Positions 21,224-28,465 of a stretch of 64,000 nt of DNA are shown here, one piece after another; positions within the stretch are counted from its first letter, which is position 1; each line of letters begins with the position of its first letter. The notes under the pieces were generated by a model. It was not told the origin of the DNA. It worked only from the letters and a program-made list of their open reading frames with translations, and ran no database searches. This DNA comes from Sphingobium sp. EP60837 (lineage in GTDB: Bacteria; Pseudomonadota; Alphaproteobacteria; Sphingomonadales; Sphingomonadaceae), in contig NZ_CP015989.1 in NCBI RefSeq assembly GCF_001658005.1, positions 1 to 64,000 on the forward strand, written 5' to 3'. The position numbers and the translations under genes were made by a program.

Positions 21224-21538
21224 CTATTCGGCCCCGCCCCGCGCCAAAATACCCATTCCCTCTGCGATCAGGTCAACCGAGTAGCGGGTTTCGCCGTTGC
21301 TCTCGTAACTGCTCTGGCGCACCCGTCCGGTGATATGCACCAAGTCGCCCTTGCCCAGCTCGCCAGCGCGTTCCGCCAGCTGGCGGAAGAACGTGACGCG
21401 GTTCCAAAGCGTGTCGGTCTTCCACTCGTCGCCATCCTTGCGATTGTAGTTCGCAGCGACGGAAACGTGAGTGACCTTATCGGTCCGTTCGACGTTGCCA
21501 ACGCGACCGATGATCCGAAATTCAGCGATGTTCTGCAT
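21224..21538 (-). CDS. ssb: Single-stranded DNA-binding protein
   Basis: A 104-residue protein with an OB fold: MQNIAEFRIIGRVGNVE, then VSVAANYNRKDGDEWKTDTLWNRVTFF, then the GDLVHITGRVRQSSYESNGETRYSVDLIAEG strand block. The acidic C-terminal tip of chromosomal SSB proteins is reduced to GGAE, so it may not recruit the usual partners. The start at 21538 has an AAGGAG site. Plasmid SSBs protect single strands during conjugation and replication. Two copies of the GGTGGCAGCTGCCACC palindrome lie in the 393-bp upstream region. Confidence 0.9.
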   Translation of the reverse strand: MQNIAEFRIIGRVGNVERTDKVTHVSVAANYNRKDGDEWKTDTLWNRVTFFRQLAERAGELGKGDLVHITGRVRQSSYESNGETRYSVDLIAEGMGILARGGAE

Positions 21539-21754
21539 GGTAGTCTCCTTTGGATAAGCGTTGCTGACGGATTTTTTGCGGCGAAGCTGAGCCACGCGGG
21601 CAAGCTGAAAATGGGAGGGTCCACTTGTGGAAACCCAAGGCCAAAGGCCGGTTTTCTGCTTGCCCGCATTAGTGGCGATGCGCAGTTCGTATCCGGCAGA
21701 CAGTAACGCCCAAAGGAAGCGTGCCAAGTAGATGCAGCAATTCGTGCTGACGGT

Positions 21755-21770
21755 GGTGGCAGCTGCCACC
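21755..21770. repeat. Palindrome GGTGGCAGCTGCCACC, copy 1
   Basis: A 16-bp perfect palindrome 217 bp upstream of the ssb start. First of seven copies between 21.7 and 36.2 kb. Confidence 0.9.
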
Positions 21771-21886
21771 GGCCTTGGTCCTCCCCTCGTCGCTGCCCTC
21801 GATCTGCAATGTTGAATATGGAAACTACAGCTGTAGGGCCGTTGATCGTTTGAGCGTTGGCATTTCGCTTGCACGGCAAAAGGGTG

Positions 21887-21908
21887 GCCGGTGGCAGCTG
21901 CCACCGGC
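21887..21908. repeat. Palindrome GGTGGCAGCTGCCACC, copy 2 (22-bp arms)
   Basis: Core as copy 1, extended by GCC/GGC on the two sides to 22 bp. Located just 3' of the resolvase gene. Confidence 0.9.
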
Positions 21909-21931
21909 TGCGATCATGATAGTTTGAGCGA

Positions 21932-22615
21932 TCAGCGTTTCCGCTCATGGTGCTTTTTCGCGGGGCTGGATTCCTGCTTTGGCCCCTGGGAGGCTCGATG
22001 CGCGGCCCACGCCCTCTTGACGGTGCTACGGTCGCATTCGGCAAGCTCTGCGGTTTGGGCGATGCTCTTTCCCGCCTCGCGCAATGCGACGATGCGAGCG
22101 TGCTTCGCATAGTCGCCTTTGCGGCCTCCGCTGCGCCCCTCCACCTTCGCCAAGGCTATCCCCTGACGCTGACGTTCGCGGCGATCGGCATAGTCATCGT
22201 GCGCCATCTGCAACGCGATCTTCAACAGCATGTCCTGAACAGATTCAAGAACGATGCGGGCGATGCCTTCGGCATCGGCCGCGAGGTCGGATAGGTCCAC
22301 GACGCCGGGAACAGCTATGCGCGCGCCACGCGCGCGAATTGTCTCAACCAGCTGCTCGGCTTCGGGCAGCGGTAAGCGGCTGATCCGATCAATCTTTTCT
22401 GCAATGACAACTTCACCGGGTTGAAGATCGGCAATCATGCGTAGCAGCTCGGGACGATCAGCGCGCGCGCCCGATGCCTTCTCCCGATAGACAGCCGCAA
22501 CATAGTATCCTGCGGCCTTTGCGTCGGTGACGATCGAATCCTGTCGGCGCAAGTCCTGCGCGTCGGTGCTGACGCGCAGATAGACGCGCGCGATCTTGGG
22601 GGAGGGGGGGGTCAT
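21932..22615 (-). CDS. Serine recombinase (plasmid resolvase)
   Basis: The 227-residue protein has a resolvase catalytic domain: RVYLRVSTDAQDLRRQ with the catalytic serine near residue 15, and VIAEKIDRISRLPLPE carrying the active-site arginine. A C-terminal helix-turn-helix (GKSIAQTAELAECDRSTVKRAW) follows. The start at MTPPSPK (22615) is chosen because the upstream extension has no ribosome-binding site. Not inside a recognisable transposon, so a role in multimer resolution or inversion is likely. An interrupted inverted repeat (22656-22694) in front of it may be its target or an operator. Confidence 0.85.
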   Translation of the reverse strand: MTPPSPKIARVYLRVSTDAQDLRRQDSIVTDAKAAGYYVAAVYREKASGARADRPELLRMIADLQPGEVVIAEKIDRISRLPLPEAEQLVETIRARGARIAVPGVVDLSDLAADAEGIARIVLESVQDMLLKIALQMAHDDYADRRERQRQGIALAKVEGRSGGRKGDYAKHARIVALREAGKSIAQTAELAECDRSTVKRAWAAHRASQGPKQESSPAKKHHERKR

Positions 22616-22655
22616 GGGCGCATAACCTATACCATCTGCGCTAGGCGCGAAAGCC

Positions 22656-22694
22656 ATGGCGCAAATAGCTTCTAGAGCAACCCTATTGCGCCAT
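22656..22694. promoter_or_regulatory. Inverted repeat between resolvase and divergent XRE gene
   Basis: Arms ATGGCGCAA and TTGCGCCAT (each continued by TAG/CTA with one extra base) flank a 15-bp centre. A second pair of related motifs, TCTGCGCTAGGCGC and TCTGCGCCTAGCC, flank the repeat. This layout in front of a serine recombinase suits a res-type site or a shared operator. Confidence 0.45.
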
Positions 22695-22741
22695 GCTGCC
22701 CGTGCCGACATTCTGCGCCTAGCCAGAAGGACGCGAACACG

Positions 22742-22999
22742 ATGCCAACCATATACCTGAAACGAACATCGCCGTTGATGGCCCAGCTCGGGGCCAACAT
22801 CGCTCGCGAACTAAAGAAACTAGGCATAACTCAAGGGGAGTTGTCCGAACGCTCGGGCGTTGCGGCGTCACATATTTCATACATGGTGCGCGGACATGGT
22901 AATCCAACGCTTGCTACCTTGGAGAGCCTTGCCGATGCTTTCGGATTATCGGCTGTCGAATTATTGGCAGCGGATAGCACTTCCCGCGACAAGTCCTGA
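22742..22999 (+). CDS. XRE-family HTH regulator
   Basis: An 85-residue Cro/C1-type protein: helices covering GANIARELKKLGITQGELSERSGVAASHISYMVRGHGNPTL-type sequence (residues 17-57), with recognition helix around SHISYMVRG. A good AGAAGGAC site precedes the start. It is divergent from the resolvase and may repress it and itself. Followed 32 bp later by a small unknown gene in the same direction. Confidence 0.8.
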   Translation: MPTIYLKRTSPLMAQLGANIARELKKLGITQGELSERSGVAASHISYMVRGHGNPTLATLESLADAFGLSAVELLAADSTSRDKS

Positions 23000-23031
23000 A
23001 AGGCAGTCGCTTTATTTGATCGGAACAATCT

Positions 23032-23292
23032 ATGTCCAGTAACCCGCCCCGCGAATTTGACCGACTGCTACAAGATGCGCCGCTGGTGCGGGCAATGGGG
23101 GGAGCACTCTCGATGTTTGCCACGCTGCTTGCGCGTCAAGGCATTGTCGAGGCGAGCGAGGTTGCAAACTTGCTGGGTATCTATGCGGTCGCCACAAGCG
23201 AAGTCGATAATGAAGAGGGCATGATCTTGGGATGCTGGGCAGCTATGATCCGCGACGTGGCGGAGCAACAGCGCACATCTGCTCGCAAATAG
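23032..23292 (+). CDS. Small hypothetical protein
   Basis: An 86-residue protein (MSSNPPREFDRLLQ). It is predicted all-helical: two amphipathic helices around residues 18-55 and a final helix with CWAAMIRDVAEQQ. No signal peptide or known motif. It is co-directional with the XRE gene and probably co-transcribed. Function unknown. Confidence 0.55.
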   Translation: MSSNPPREFDRLLQDAPLVRAMGGALSMFATLLARQGIVEASEVANLLGIYAVATSEVDNEEGMILGCWAAMIRDVAEQQRTSARK

Positions 23293-23309
23293 CCCCGGCG
23301 CGCACGGCG

Positions 23310-23549
23310 CTAGCCGTGAGCCGCTTCGATCTTCTGGGCAAGCTCGGCCAGGTGATCGGAATCAAGTAGATCCTCGGCGGTAAGATCGGCCGCGAAAAAC
23401 TCGCTTCCGCTGGGTGGCGCGCGATCGGCGGCGAAAGCGGCCAGATAGGGCCGCGCCTCGTCCGTGGCGATCCAGCGCCAGAAAGCATTGCCCTGGCCGA
23501 ATAAACCGCTCTCGAACATATCGAGCCGTGCTTGTGCGAAGTCGGTCAA
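23310..23549 (-). CDS. Small hypothetical protein, TTG start
   Basis: A 79-residue acidic protein. The TTG at 23549 is selected because a CAGGAGAC site lies 6 bp upstream, whereas the longer frame starts in non-coding-looking sequence. The product begins (M)TDFAQARLDMFESG, has an aromatic GNAFWRWIATDEARPYLAAF segment and an acidic end (DLTAEDLLDSDHLAELAQ). Converges with the gene to its left. No family recognised. Confidence 0.55.
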   Translation of the reverse strand: MTDFAQARLDMFESGLFGQGNAFWRWIATDEARPYLAAFAADRAPPSGSEFFAADLTAEDLLDSDHLAELAQKIEAAHG

Positions 23550-23580
23550 TTTGCGTCTCCTGACAATCAGTCGGTTCGGC

Positions 23581-23608
23581 AAAAAAAGGGAGGCCGAAGC
23601 CTCCCTTT
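23581..23608 (-). terminator. Rho-independent terminator
   Basis: Stem AAAGGGAGGC / GCCTCCCTTT with a CGAA loop (23585-23608), with a T run on the minus strand, 4 bp after the stop codon of the gene at 23612. Confidence 0.85.
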
Positions 23609-23611
23609 GTC

Positions 23612-23833
23612 TTACTGGAACAGTTTGATGAAAGCGGGCGCGAGGCCGATGACTGCGAGGACGAAACCGACGCTGCCGATGACCCAAGTTTGTGCCGTCA
23701 GCTTGCTTTCGATTCCCTTGTTCGCCTCCTGAACCTTCACGGCGATATACTCCTCAATAGCCTCTACAACTTCCGCTGCGGCGTCGTCGGACAGATTAGC
23801 CGCTTTCAGTGCTCTAAACAATTTGATGTGCAT
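23612..23833 (-). CDS. Small membrane-anchored coiled-coil protein
   Basis: A 73-residue protein with an amphipathic, probably coiled-coil N-terminal half (residues 10-45, DDAAAEVVEAIEEYIAVKVQ) and a single C-terminal membrane segment (VIGSVGFVLAVIGLAPAF). This layout resembles DUF1640-type small membrane proteins. The start at 23833 has a GAGAAGGAGA site. Leader repeat A lies 58 bp upstream. Role unknown; membrane association is inferred. Confidence 0.65.
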   Translation of the reverse strand: MHIKLFRALKAANLSDDAAAEVVEAIEEYIAVKVQEANKGIESKLTAQTWVIGSVGFVLAVIGLAPAFIKLFQ

Positions 23834-23890
23834 CCGGTTCTCCTTCTCGTTGGTGACGGGAGACACCCGGCATGGGCACCGGCGCCGGCT

Positions 23891-23973
23891 GTCAGGGACC
23901 GCGAAGCGGCCGCGGTAGCGGGCGGTGGGGGAGCCGATTTGCGCAGCAAATTGGGGGAACCGCCGATCCTTGA
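23891..23973. repeat. Leader repeat A, copy 1
   Basis: 83 bp beginning GTCAGGGACCGCGAAGCGGC and ending GCCGATCCTTGA, repeated at 24506-24588 with a single difference. Each copy starts exactly 58 bp upstream of a minus-strand start codon, so it probably contains the promoter or a transcribed leader. Internal short hairpins (GCGAAGCGGCCGC; TTTGCGCAGCAAA) are present. Confidence 0.85.
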
Positions 23974-24098
23974 AAGCTGGCGCGCACCCATGCCAAAATG
24001 CCACGACACACAGAGAGAAGAGATTGCGCGGGGCGGGGTTCGATGCCCCGTCCCGCGCTCTGCATGGCACCGAGATCATCGGTTTCGCCCAGCGGGCG

Positions 24099-24123
24099 AA
24101 AAGGGGCGGGCTAAGCCCGCCCC
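24099..24123 (-). terminator. Rho-independent terminator
   Basis: Stem GGGGCGGGC / GCCCGCCCC with a TAA loop, followed on the minus strand by TTTT; it lies 7 bp after the stop codon of the 24131 gene. Confidence 0.8.
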
Positions 24124-24130
24124 TCCGGCG

Positions 24131-24448
24131 TCAGCCGGATTGGCCGCGCTTCGCCTTGGCCGCCAGCACGACCGCGACGACTTGCGGATAGACGCATTCG
24201 CCGCGCTCGATGTTGCGGATGCCGGGGCCGTCGAGCACGTCCTTGATACGGTCCTCGATGATCTGGCCCAGCTCGGCCGCAACCGCCTCGATGTCAGCAC
24301 TCGTCTTGCCGATAAACATCGGGTCTTTCGGCCACATGCTTTCCGCGTCGAAATGATCCTTATCGTTCAACGCGGTCGCCAGCGCCTCGATCGCAGCATT
24401 TCCAAGCGCACGCTCGAAAGCCAGCTGAGCGAACAGACGATGAGACAT
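24131..24448 (-). CDS. Hypothetical protein
   Basis: A 105-residue protein starting MSHRLFAQLAFERALGN with an AAGGAGG site. It is largely helical (AAIEALATALNDKDH; DIEAVAAELGQIIEDRIKDVL), ends in the basic AAKAKRGQSG and contains one cysteine. No domain recognised. It stands alone between leader repeat A copy 2 and a strong terminator, so it is a single-gene transcript. Conserved-looking codon use supports a real gene. Confidence 0.6.
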   Translation of the reverse strand: MSHRLFAQLAFERALGNAAIEALATALNDKDHFDAESMWPKDPMFIGKTSADIEAVAAELGQIIEDRIKDVLDGPGIRNIERGECVYPQVVAVVLAAKAKRGQSG

Positions 24449-24505
24449 AACAACCTCCTTGTTGCCGGAATTGGCGAGGCCAAGGGGAGGGCAGCGCCGG
24501 GTCGG

Positions 24506-24588
24506 GTCAGGGACCGCGAAGCGGCCGCGCTAGCGGGCGGTGGGGGAGCCGATTTGCGCAGCAAATTGGGGGAACCGCCGATCCTTGA
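24506..24588. repeat. Leader repeat A, copy 2
   Basis: Second copy of the 83-bp sequence at 23891-23973, again exactly 58 bp upstream of the next minus-strand start codon (24448), while the 57 bp between repeat and gene differ. That fixed spacing points to a promoter or leader function. Confidence 0.85.
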
Positions 24589-24669
24589 TGCGGCCTGGTG
24601 CAGCCCTCATGCTAGGAAGACACTGACGGGGGGATTTAACGAACTAACGCCCGCCCATCGGGCGGACCT

Positions 24670-25122
24670 TCACCCTGCGCCGTCTCGCGCCCGAACGATC
24701 GCGCTGTATTCCAGCAGCGTTTGTCGGACATTCTCATCATCCATCACATTGAGCGCATGGCCGGTGGCCGATGCCTGATCCGTCCGCATTTCGAGCCAAG
24801 CGATCCGCGCCGTGTTCGGCACAACGCGACCATGCTCAAGCGCGATCTGCTCGCTGTAACCGGCGATAACATCGTTGATGGCCTCAAGGGCTGCCTCATA
24901 GGCAATGGCCTGATCTTGGGTCCACAAGGGCGCTGTCGGTGTGGGGGCAGTCACCTTGCCATATAGAGAGGGCAACTGGTCTCCCGGCAAGCGCAAACTA
25001 CGCCATTTGCGCTTGCCGAGAGTGGGCGGCCCTACCGGGGGGCTTGGGCCGTTGATGGGCCTATAATCCTCAAACTCACAACGCCAAATGGCGTTGGATA
25101 GATTGAAAGGGCGGCGCGACAA
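24670..25122 (-). CDS. Hypothetical protein
   Basis: A 150-residue reading frame from TTG at 25122 (MSRRPFNLSNAIWRCEFEDY). The N-terminal third is proline rich (INGPSPPVGPPTLGKRKWRSL), the rest helical (IAYEAALEAINDVIAGYSEQI; ENVRQTLLEYSAIVRARDG). No ribosome-binding site is obvious, so the true start may lie further in. No family recognised; it lies just downstream of the DUF6884 gene. Confidence 0.5.
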   Translation of the reverse strand: MSRRPFNLSNAIWRCEFEDYRPINGPSPPVGPPTLGKRKWRSLRLPGDQLPSLYGKVTAPTPTAPLWTQDQAIAYEAALEAINDVIAGYSEQIALEHGRVVPNTARIAWLEMRTDQASATGHALNVMDDENVRQTLLEYSAIVRARDGAG

Positions 25123-25183
25123 ACAGATGCCCCCTCGAAGCGCATCGCGCGAAGTTGCGCATGGACCGCGACAATTCTCGCTT

Positions 25184-25804
25184 TCAGTTGTCGCTTAACC
25201 AAGCGAGCTGCTGACCGATTCCAAGCCCCTCCATCGGAACCGATGCGCGCCGTTCGATCTGCGGCCAAAGGGGATCGCGATAGTTGCGGCCTGCGAGAAC
25301 GATCAGCGGCGCGGCGGCGTCGATCTGCTCGGCCATTGCTTCGATCACGCGCGCGCCCCAAAGGCGGCGCGCGCCTGCCTTCATCGCGCCTAGCGTTTCG
25401 TCATAGCGCGCGATGACGGTTTCCGGGGCGATCAGGCCATGCTTTGCTGACAGGATGAACCATGCGCCGCCCTGTCGTTCGACATAGGCACGGGCCTTCT
25501 GGAACCATGGCGATGCGTAAAGATCGCGCGCCGGGGCGGGGCGGTCCAGCTTCGCAGCAACGCAAGCGACAAGGAAAACCGGAGACGGGGACGGGGGAGG
25601 GTCGATGACAGACGGCGGCGCTGCCTCAAGATCGGCAATGACGGTGCAGCGGCCCCATTTCTGCAATTGGCGCTGCCATCCTTTCGGCGGTCCTTGGCGC
25701 TCGGCAACGTGGCTAAGGGTCGGTCCACCGAACAAGTCGGGTTGCTCCCCGATGCGCTGCACCGGGGGAACGTAGCGAGGTTCGCGGATGCAATGGCGGG
25801 CCAT
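25184..25804 (-). CDS. DUF6884-domain protein
   Basis: A 206-residue protein. The C-terminal two thirds carry the DUF6884 pattern: PVFLVACVAAKLDRPAPARDLYAS (residues 75-98), WFQKARAYVERQGGAWFILSAKHGLI and RYDETLGAMKAGARRLWG. This domain resembles the fold of DUF523/YaaA-like or DNA-modification proteins and is common on phages and plasmids, function not settled. The start at 25804 follows a GAGGGGAT site. It overlaps or abuts the upstream gene (25816), forming an operon with 26622. Confidence 0.7.
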   Translation of the reverse strand: MARHCIREPRYVPPVQRIGEQPDLFGGPTLSHVAERQGPPKGWQRQLQKWGRCTVIADLEAAPPSVIDPPPSPSPVFLVACVAAKLDRPAPARDLYASPWFQKARAYVERQGGAWFILSAKHGLIAPETVIARYDETLGAMKAGARRLWGARVIEAMAEQIDAAAPLIVLAGRNYRDPLWPQIERRASVPMEGLGIGQQLAWLSDN

Positions 25805-25815
25805 GCTCGATCCCC

Positions 25816-26625
25816 TCAAAAGGCGAAAGCGGTCTGGCCGCTCGCCTCGGTGAAGCTGGCGCTATCGCCTGCCGCGTAACGGTCGCGGCCCATGGGGGAC
25901 CATTGCAGATGCCCGGAACGATCATAGGAAAACCAACCATCCTCGATCCCGATGATGAAGGACCATGCCTTATCCTCGGCGCAAGGTCCGTGAAGATTGA
26001 TCGGCCAATGCTCGGCCCCGCGTTCCTGCTGGCAGGGCGACGGCGCGGAAAAGCTGCGAAGCAACGCGGCGCGTTCGGTCGGCTCGGTAGCTCCCATTTC
26101 CCCCATGATCTGGCGGGCCTCGACGGTGCTGATGTGACCGCTCGCCTTCCTGTCGGCGTGGTCCGAATAGCGAAGGCCATAGACAACGGCATTGAAGATA
26201 TTGCGCGGCTCGGTGAACTCCTGCGTTTCGAGCAATTCGCGCCATTTCCCGGCGCTGATAAGGTCCACCGCATGATGCCAGAGCGAATGAACGCGGTTGC
26301 TGTAGCCGTGGCGGTTCGTCACGCCATCGCGGGCGATCTCGATCCCTAGCGCGCGCTCGACGTGCTGCACGAAAGGATGGGCGGCAAGCAAAGGATGGCG
26401 AAGGCCGATCTTGCGCGGCTCGTCCTGCTCTGCACGGATAACCTCTATGGGGAACTGAAACAGGCGCGACGGCAGATTCCACGGCGCGGAAAGGGGAAAG
26501 TCACGGGGCACATCAAGCGCCTCGTTAATATCCAGCACAAAGCCGTTTGGCGCGAAGCCTGCGGCAATGATCTGGTCGCCCAGCTGGTCGGCCTGCGCGG
26601 TGCGTATCGCGGCGGCGGCGCTCAT
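25816..26625 (-). CDS. Hypothetical plasmid protein
   Basis: A 269-residue protein (MSAAAAIRTAQADQ) with no recognised domain. It has a central conserved-looking stretch rich in aromatic and histidine residues (HGYSNRVHSLWHHAVDLI near residues 110-130) and a C-terminal part with DKAWSFIIGIEDGWFSYDRSG. The start at 26625 overlaps the stop of the preceding gene by 4 bp (ATGA), giving translational coupling. The next gene starts 12 bp after its stop. Part of a four-gene leftward operon led by leader repeat B copy 1. Confidence 0.65.
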   Translation of the reverse strand: MSAAAAIRTAQADQLGDQIIAAGFAPNGFVLDINEALDVPRDFPLSAPWNLPSRLFQFPIEVIRAEQDEPRKIGLRHPLLAAHPFVQHVERALGIEIARDGVTNRHGYSNRVHSLWHHAVDLISAGKWRELLETQEFTEPRNIFNAVVYGLRYSDHADRKASGHISTVEARQIMGEMGATEPTERAALLRSFSAPSPCQQERGAEHWPINLHGPCAEDKAWSFIIGIEDGWFSYDRSGHLQWSPMGRDRYAAGDSASFTEASGQTAFAF

Positions 26626-26870
26626 GCGCTCAACTCCGCATAGGTGGCGCTGCACTCGTAGCGGATCGCATCGCCATCCCACATAGGACCGCAAACGCCC
26701 TTGAATTTCGGTGCGCCCTGCAACTCAAGCCGCTGGCTCGGATTGCTGTTGTAACCGCTGCATTGAAGCCCCTCGACCGCTGCCCGGCTGACGATGGTTT
26801 CAAAGGTCGCGCCCTCGATCTCGATTCGGTCAAAGTCCTGCTCGGTCTGGCGGTAGATACGGATTTTCAT
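26622..26870 (-). CDS. Small hypothetical protein
   Basis: An 82-residue protein beginning MKIRIYRQTEQDFDRIEIEG, strand-rich with three cysteines (LQCSGYN; CGPMWDG; YECSAT). First gene after leader repeat B copy 1, with a GGAAGGGAAA site. Overlaps the next gene. No domain recognised; the cysteine spacing does not form a clear zinc motif. Confidence 0.6.
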   Translation of the reverse strand: MKIRIYRQTEQDFDRIEIEGATFETIVSRAAVEGLQCSGYNSNPSQRLELQGAPKFKGVCGPMWDGDAIRYECSATYAELSA

Positions 26871-26890
26871 GGGCTTTCCCTTCCTAATTG

Positions 26891-27145
26891 AGCCGAAGGC
26901 GATGACGGGTCATCGACTTCTGCCGAAAGCGGGCGACGCTGGGCCGGGGAATGCCGCAAACGGGGCCGATCAGGGGGGAGGGGGATCACCCGCCCTGCAC
27001 GGAGCGCAGCGAAGGAAGGGCGGGGAAACCCGCCTGATCGCCAAGCGGAGCCGCGCAGCGGCGGAGACGGTCTAGCCCTTGCGGCAGGGGGCAGGAACAG
27101 GCCCCAAACGCGACAAATCAGCGCGGCGGCTTGCCGCCTCAATCT
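26891..27145. repeat. Leader repeat B, copy 1
   Basis: 255 bp starting AGCCGAAGGCGATGACGGGT and ending TTGCCGCCTCAATCT, about 90 percent identical by eye to 27653-27905. Lies directly upstream of the start codon at 26870. At its far end comes a half copy of the palindrome (GGTGGCAGCTG, 27160-27170) fused to a truncated gene. Confidence 0.85.
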
Positions 27146-27170
27146 GCGCCAGGACAGGCGGTGGCAGCTG

Positions 27171-27370
27171 AAAGCGCGAGTCAACGTGTCCTCGGTCCAG
27201 TCGCGGCCACATGACAGCGATAGTGGGCCGCCAAGGGTCAGGCGCGCCGCCTCGTCGCGGGTTGCATGGTAGGTGTCATAGAGGCCGAGCCAAAGGGCTA
27301 TGGCCTTGTCTCGGCCGTCGCAAATATCCGCAATCTGCGCGGGCGTCATAAGCTCCTGGCCCATGCTCAC
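27171..27370 (-). pseudogene. Truncated gene, possibly DUF4942-like
   Basis: About 66 codons of coding sequence (MSMGQELMTPAQIADICDGR, then KAIALWLGLYDTYHATRDEA) run from 27370 and then cross abruptly, at the palindrome half site, into leader repeat B; the frame continues into non-coding sequence to 26867. The helical N-terminus resembles the first part of DUF4942 proteins, which normally continue for 200 or more residues. Its start overlaps the stop of the upstream gene (ATGA). It is best read as a 3'-truncated gene. Confidence 0.5.
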
Positions 27371-27627
27371 GCCCCCCCGAGGATAAGAGCACCAAAGCCG
27401 AAGCCCTCGGCGGCGTCCTCGATGGTGGTCACAAGGCCGTCAAAATCTTCATCCGGTCCTAGTAGGTCGGCAATCTCGATGACGGCGGGAAGGTCAGCGC
27501 CATGATTTTCGGCAAGGTCTTTGATGTAGCCGAAGCGGTCAAAATTGCCCTCTTCCTCATAGCGAGCGAGCGGAATGGTGCGGGCGGCGTTGATCCGAAG
27601 AATCGTTGCCAACGGAATGTCGGTCAT
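27367..27627 (-). CDS. Small hypothetical acidic protein
   Basis: An 86-residue protein (MTDIPLATILRINAARTIPL) rich in Asp and Glu, with EIADLLGPDEDFDGLVTTIEDA near the C-terminus and a glycine-rich tip. It is the first gene after leader repeat B copy 2 and overlaps the truncated gene by 4 bp. An acidic DNA-mimic or antirestriction role is conceivable, but no family is recognised. Confidence 0.55.
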   Translation of the reverse strand: MTDIPLATILRINAARTIPLARYEEEGNFDRFGYIKDLAENHGADLPAVIEIADLLGPDEDFDGLVTTIEDAAEGFGFGALILGGA

Positions 27628-27652
27628 GTGCTGTTTTCCCTGCCTAGAATGG

Positions 27653-27905
27653 AGCCGAAGGCGATGACGGGTCATCGACTTCTGCCCAGCGGCGAGCAGG
27701 GCCGGGGAATGCCGCAAATCAGGGCCGATCAGGGGGGAGGGGGATCACCCGTCCTGCACGGAGCGTAGCGAAGGAAGGGCGGGGAAACCCGCCTGATCGC
27801 CAAGCGAGGCCGCACAGCGGCCGAGACGGTCCAGCCCTTGCGGCAGGGGGCAGGAACAGGCCCCAAAGTCGAACAGCGGACGCGGCGGCATTGCCGCCTC
27901 AATCT
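27653..27905. repeat. Leader repeat B, copy 2
   Basis: Second copy of the ~254-bp leader, immediately upstream of the start codon at 27627. The 399 bp from 27628 to 28026 otherwise hold only a 22-bp palindrome (27958-27979, core TCGCCGGCGA) and no gene. Confidence 0.85.
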
Positions 27906-28026
27906 AGGGAAAAGCGCCCGCCAGGTCATAGCATAGCGGTGACCTAGAGGACGCTGCGGCATGTCGCCGGCGACATGCCCAACGGATAGCGCCGGAAGCA
28001 TCCGAGCAATCGGATCCTCCGTCATT

Positions 28027-28263
28027 TTAATTGCCCGAGCGGTTGCGCGACACGTCCGCATAAGGCTTGCGGCGGCACTGGCTGCACCGAAGCCGCGCGA
28101 TCAGCTCGTAAATGCGGGTATCGAAAGAAATGCGGCGCGAGCGGGCGAAGTCGCCCAGCGGGGCGACAACGCGGCGACCGCAAGCGCAATAGATGCGCAG
28201 ATAGCAGCCTTGCCGATACCAGATAGGATCAATGGGCTTGGGGCGGTTGTAGTTCGCGGCCAT
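28027..28263 (-). CDS. Small zinc-ribbon-like protein
   Basis: A 78-residue basic protein (MAANYNRPKPIDPIWYRQ). Two cysteine pairs, CACGRR near residue 28 and CSQC near residue 60, have the spacing of a four-cysteine zinc ribbon. The start at 28263 is chosen over an upstream methionine because the shorter form keeps the conserved-looking core. Many plasmids encode such small DNA-binding or regulatory zinc proteins; no specific role can be given. Confidence 0.6.
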   Translation of the reverse strand: MAANYNRPKPIDPIWYRQGCYLRIYCACGRRVVAPLGDFARSRRISFDTRIYELIARLRCSQCRRKPYADVSRNRSGN

Positions 28264-28388
28264 TGGGCGCTTATGCGCCAAAGGGAACAGACGGGGAACA
28301 CCTCGCGCGCGCGTCGGTTATTGGATTGGCAAGGGAAAAGGGCTATATAGGCAATGCTTCGTGTGCTGATTCATTTCACGCACCTACC

Positions 28389-28420
28389 TGAACCCGCCGT
28401 GCTGTCACACGGCGGGTTCA
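28389..28420. terminator. Strong hairpin between small genes
   Basis: Perfect 13-bp stem (TGAACCCGCCGTG with its complement) and a 6-base loop. No T run on either side. It lies 45 bp downstream of the small hydrophobic peptide gene on the minus strand and may terminate it or stabilise its transcript. Confidence 0.55.
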
Positions 28421-28465
28421 AACATTTAGGGCGGGCGGCCCTGTCAGACCACCCGCCCCGCTAGA

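Larger units (their letters stand above)
21539..21931. promoter_or_regulatory. 393-bp region upstream of ssb with two palindromes
   Basis: Contains the palindrome GGTGGCAGCTGCCACC at 21755-21770 and, with arms extended to 22 bp, at 21887-21908. The second sits 24 bp after the resolvase stop codon. No convincing gene is seen. The region should hold the ssb promoter. Confidence 0.6.

Noticed and set aside
26867..27145. C-terminal half of the 167-residue frame starting at 27370
   Set aside because: The sequence is leader repeat B, found again in non-coding position at 27653-27905, so the tail is not a natural protein end.
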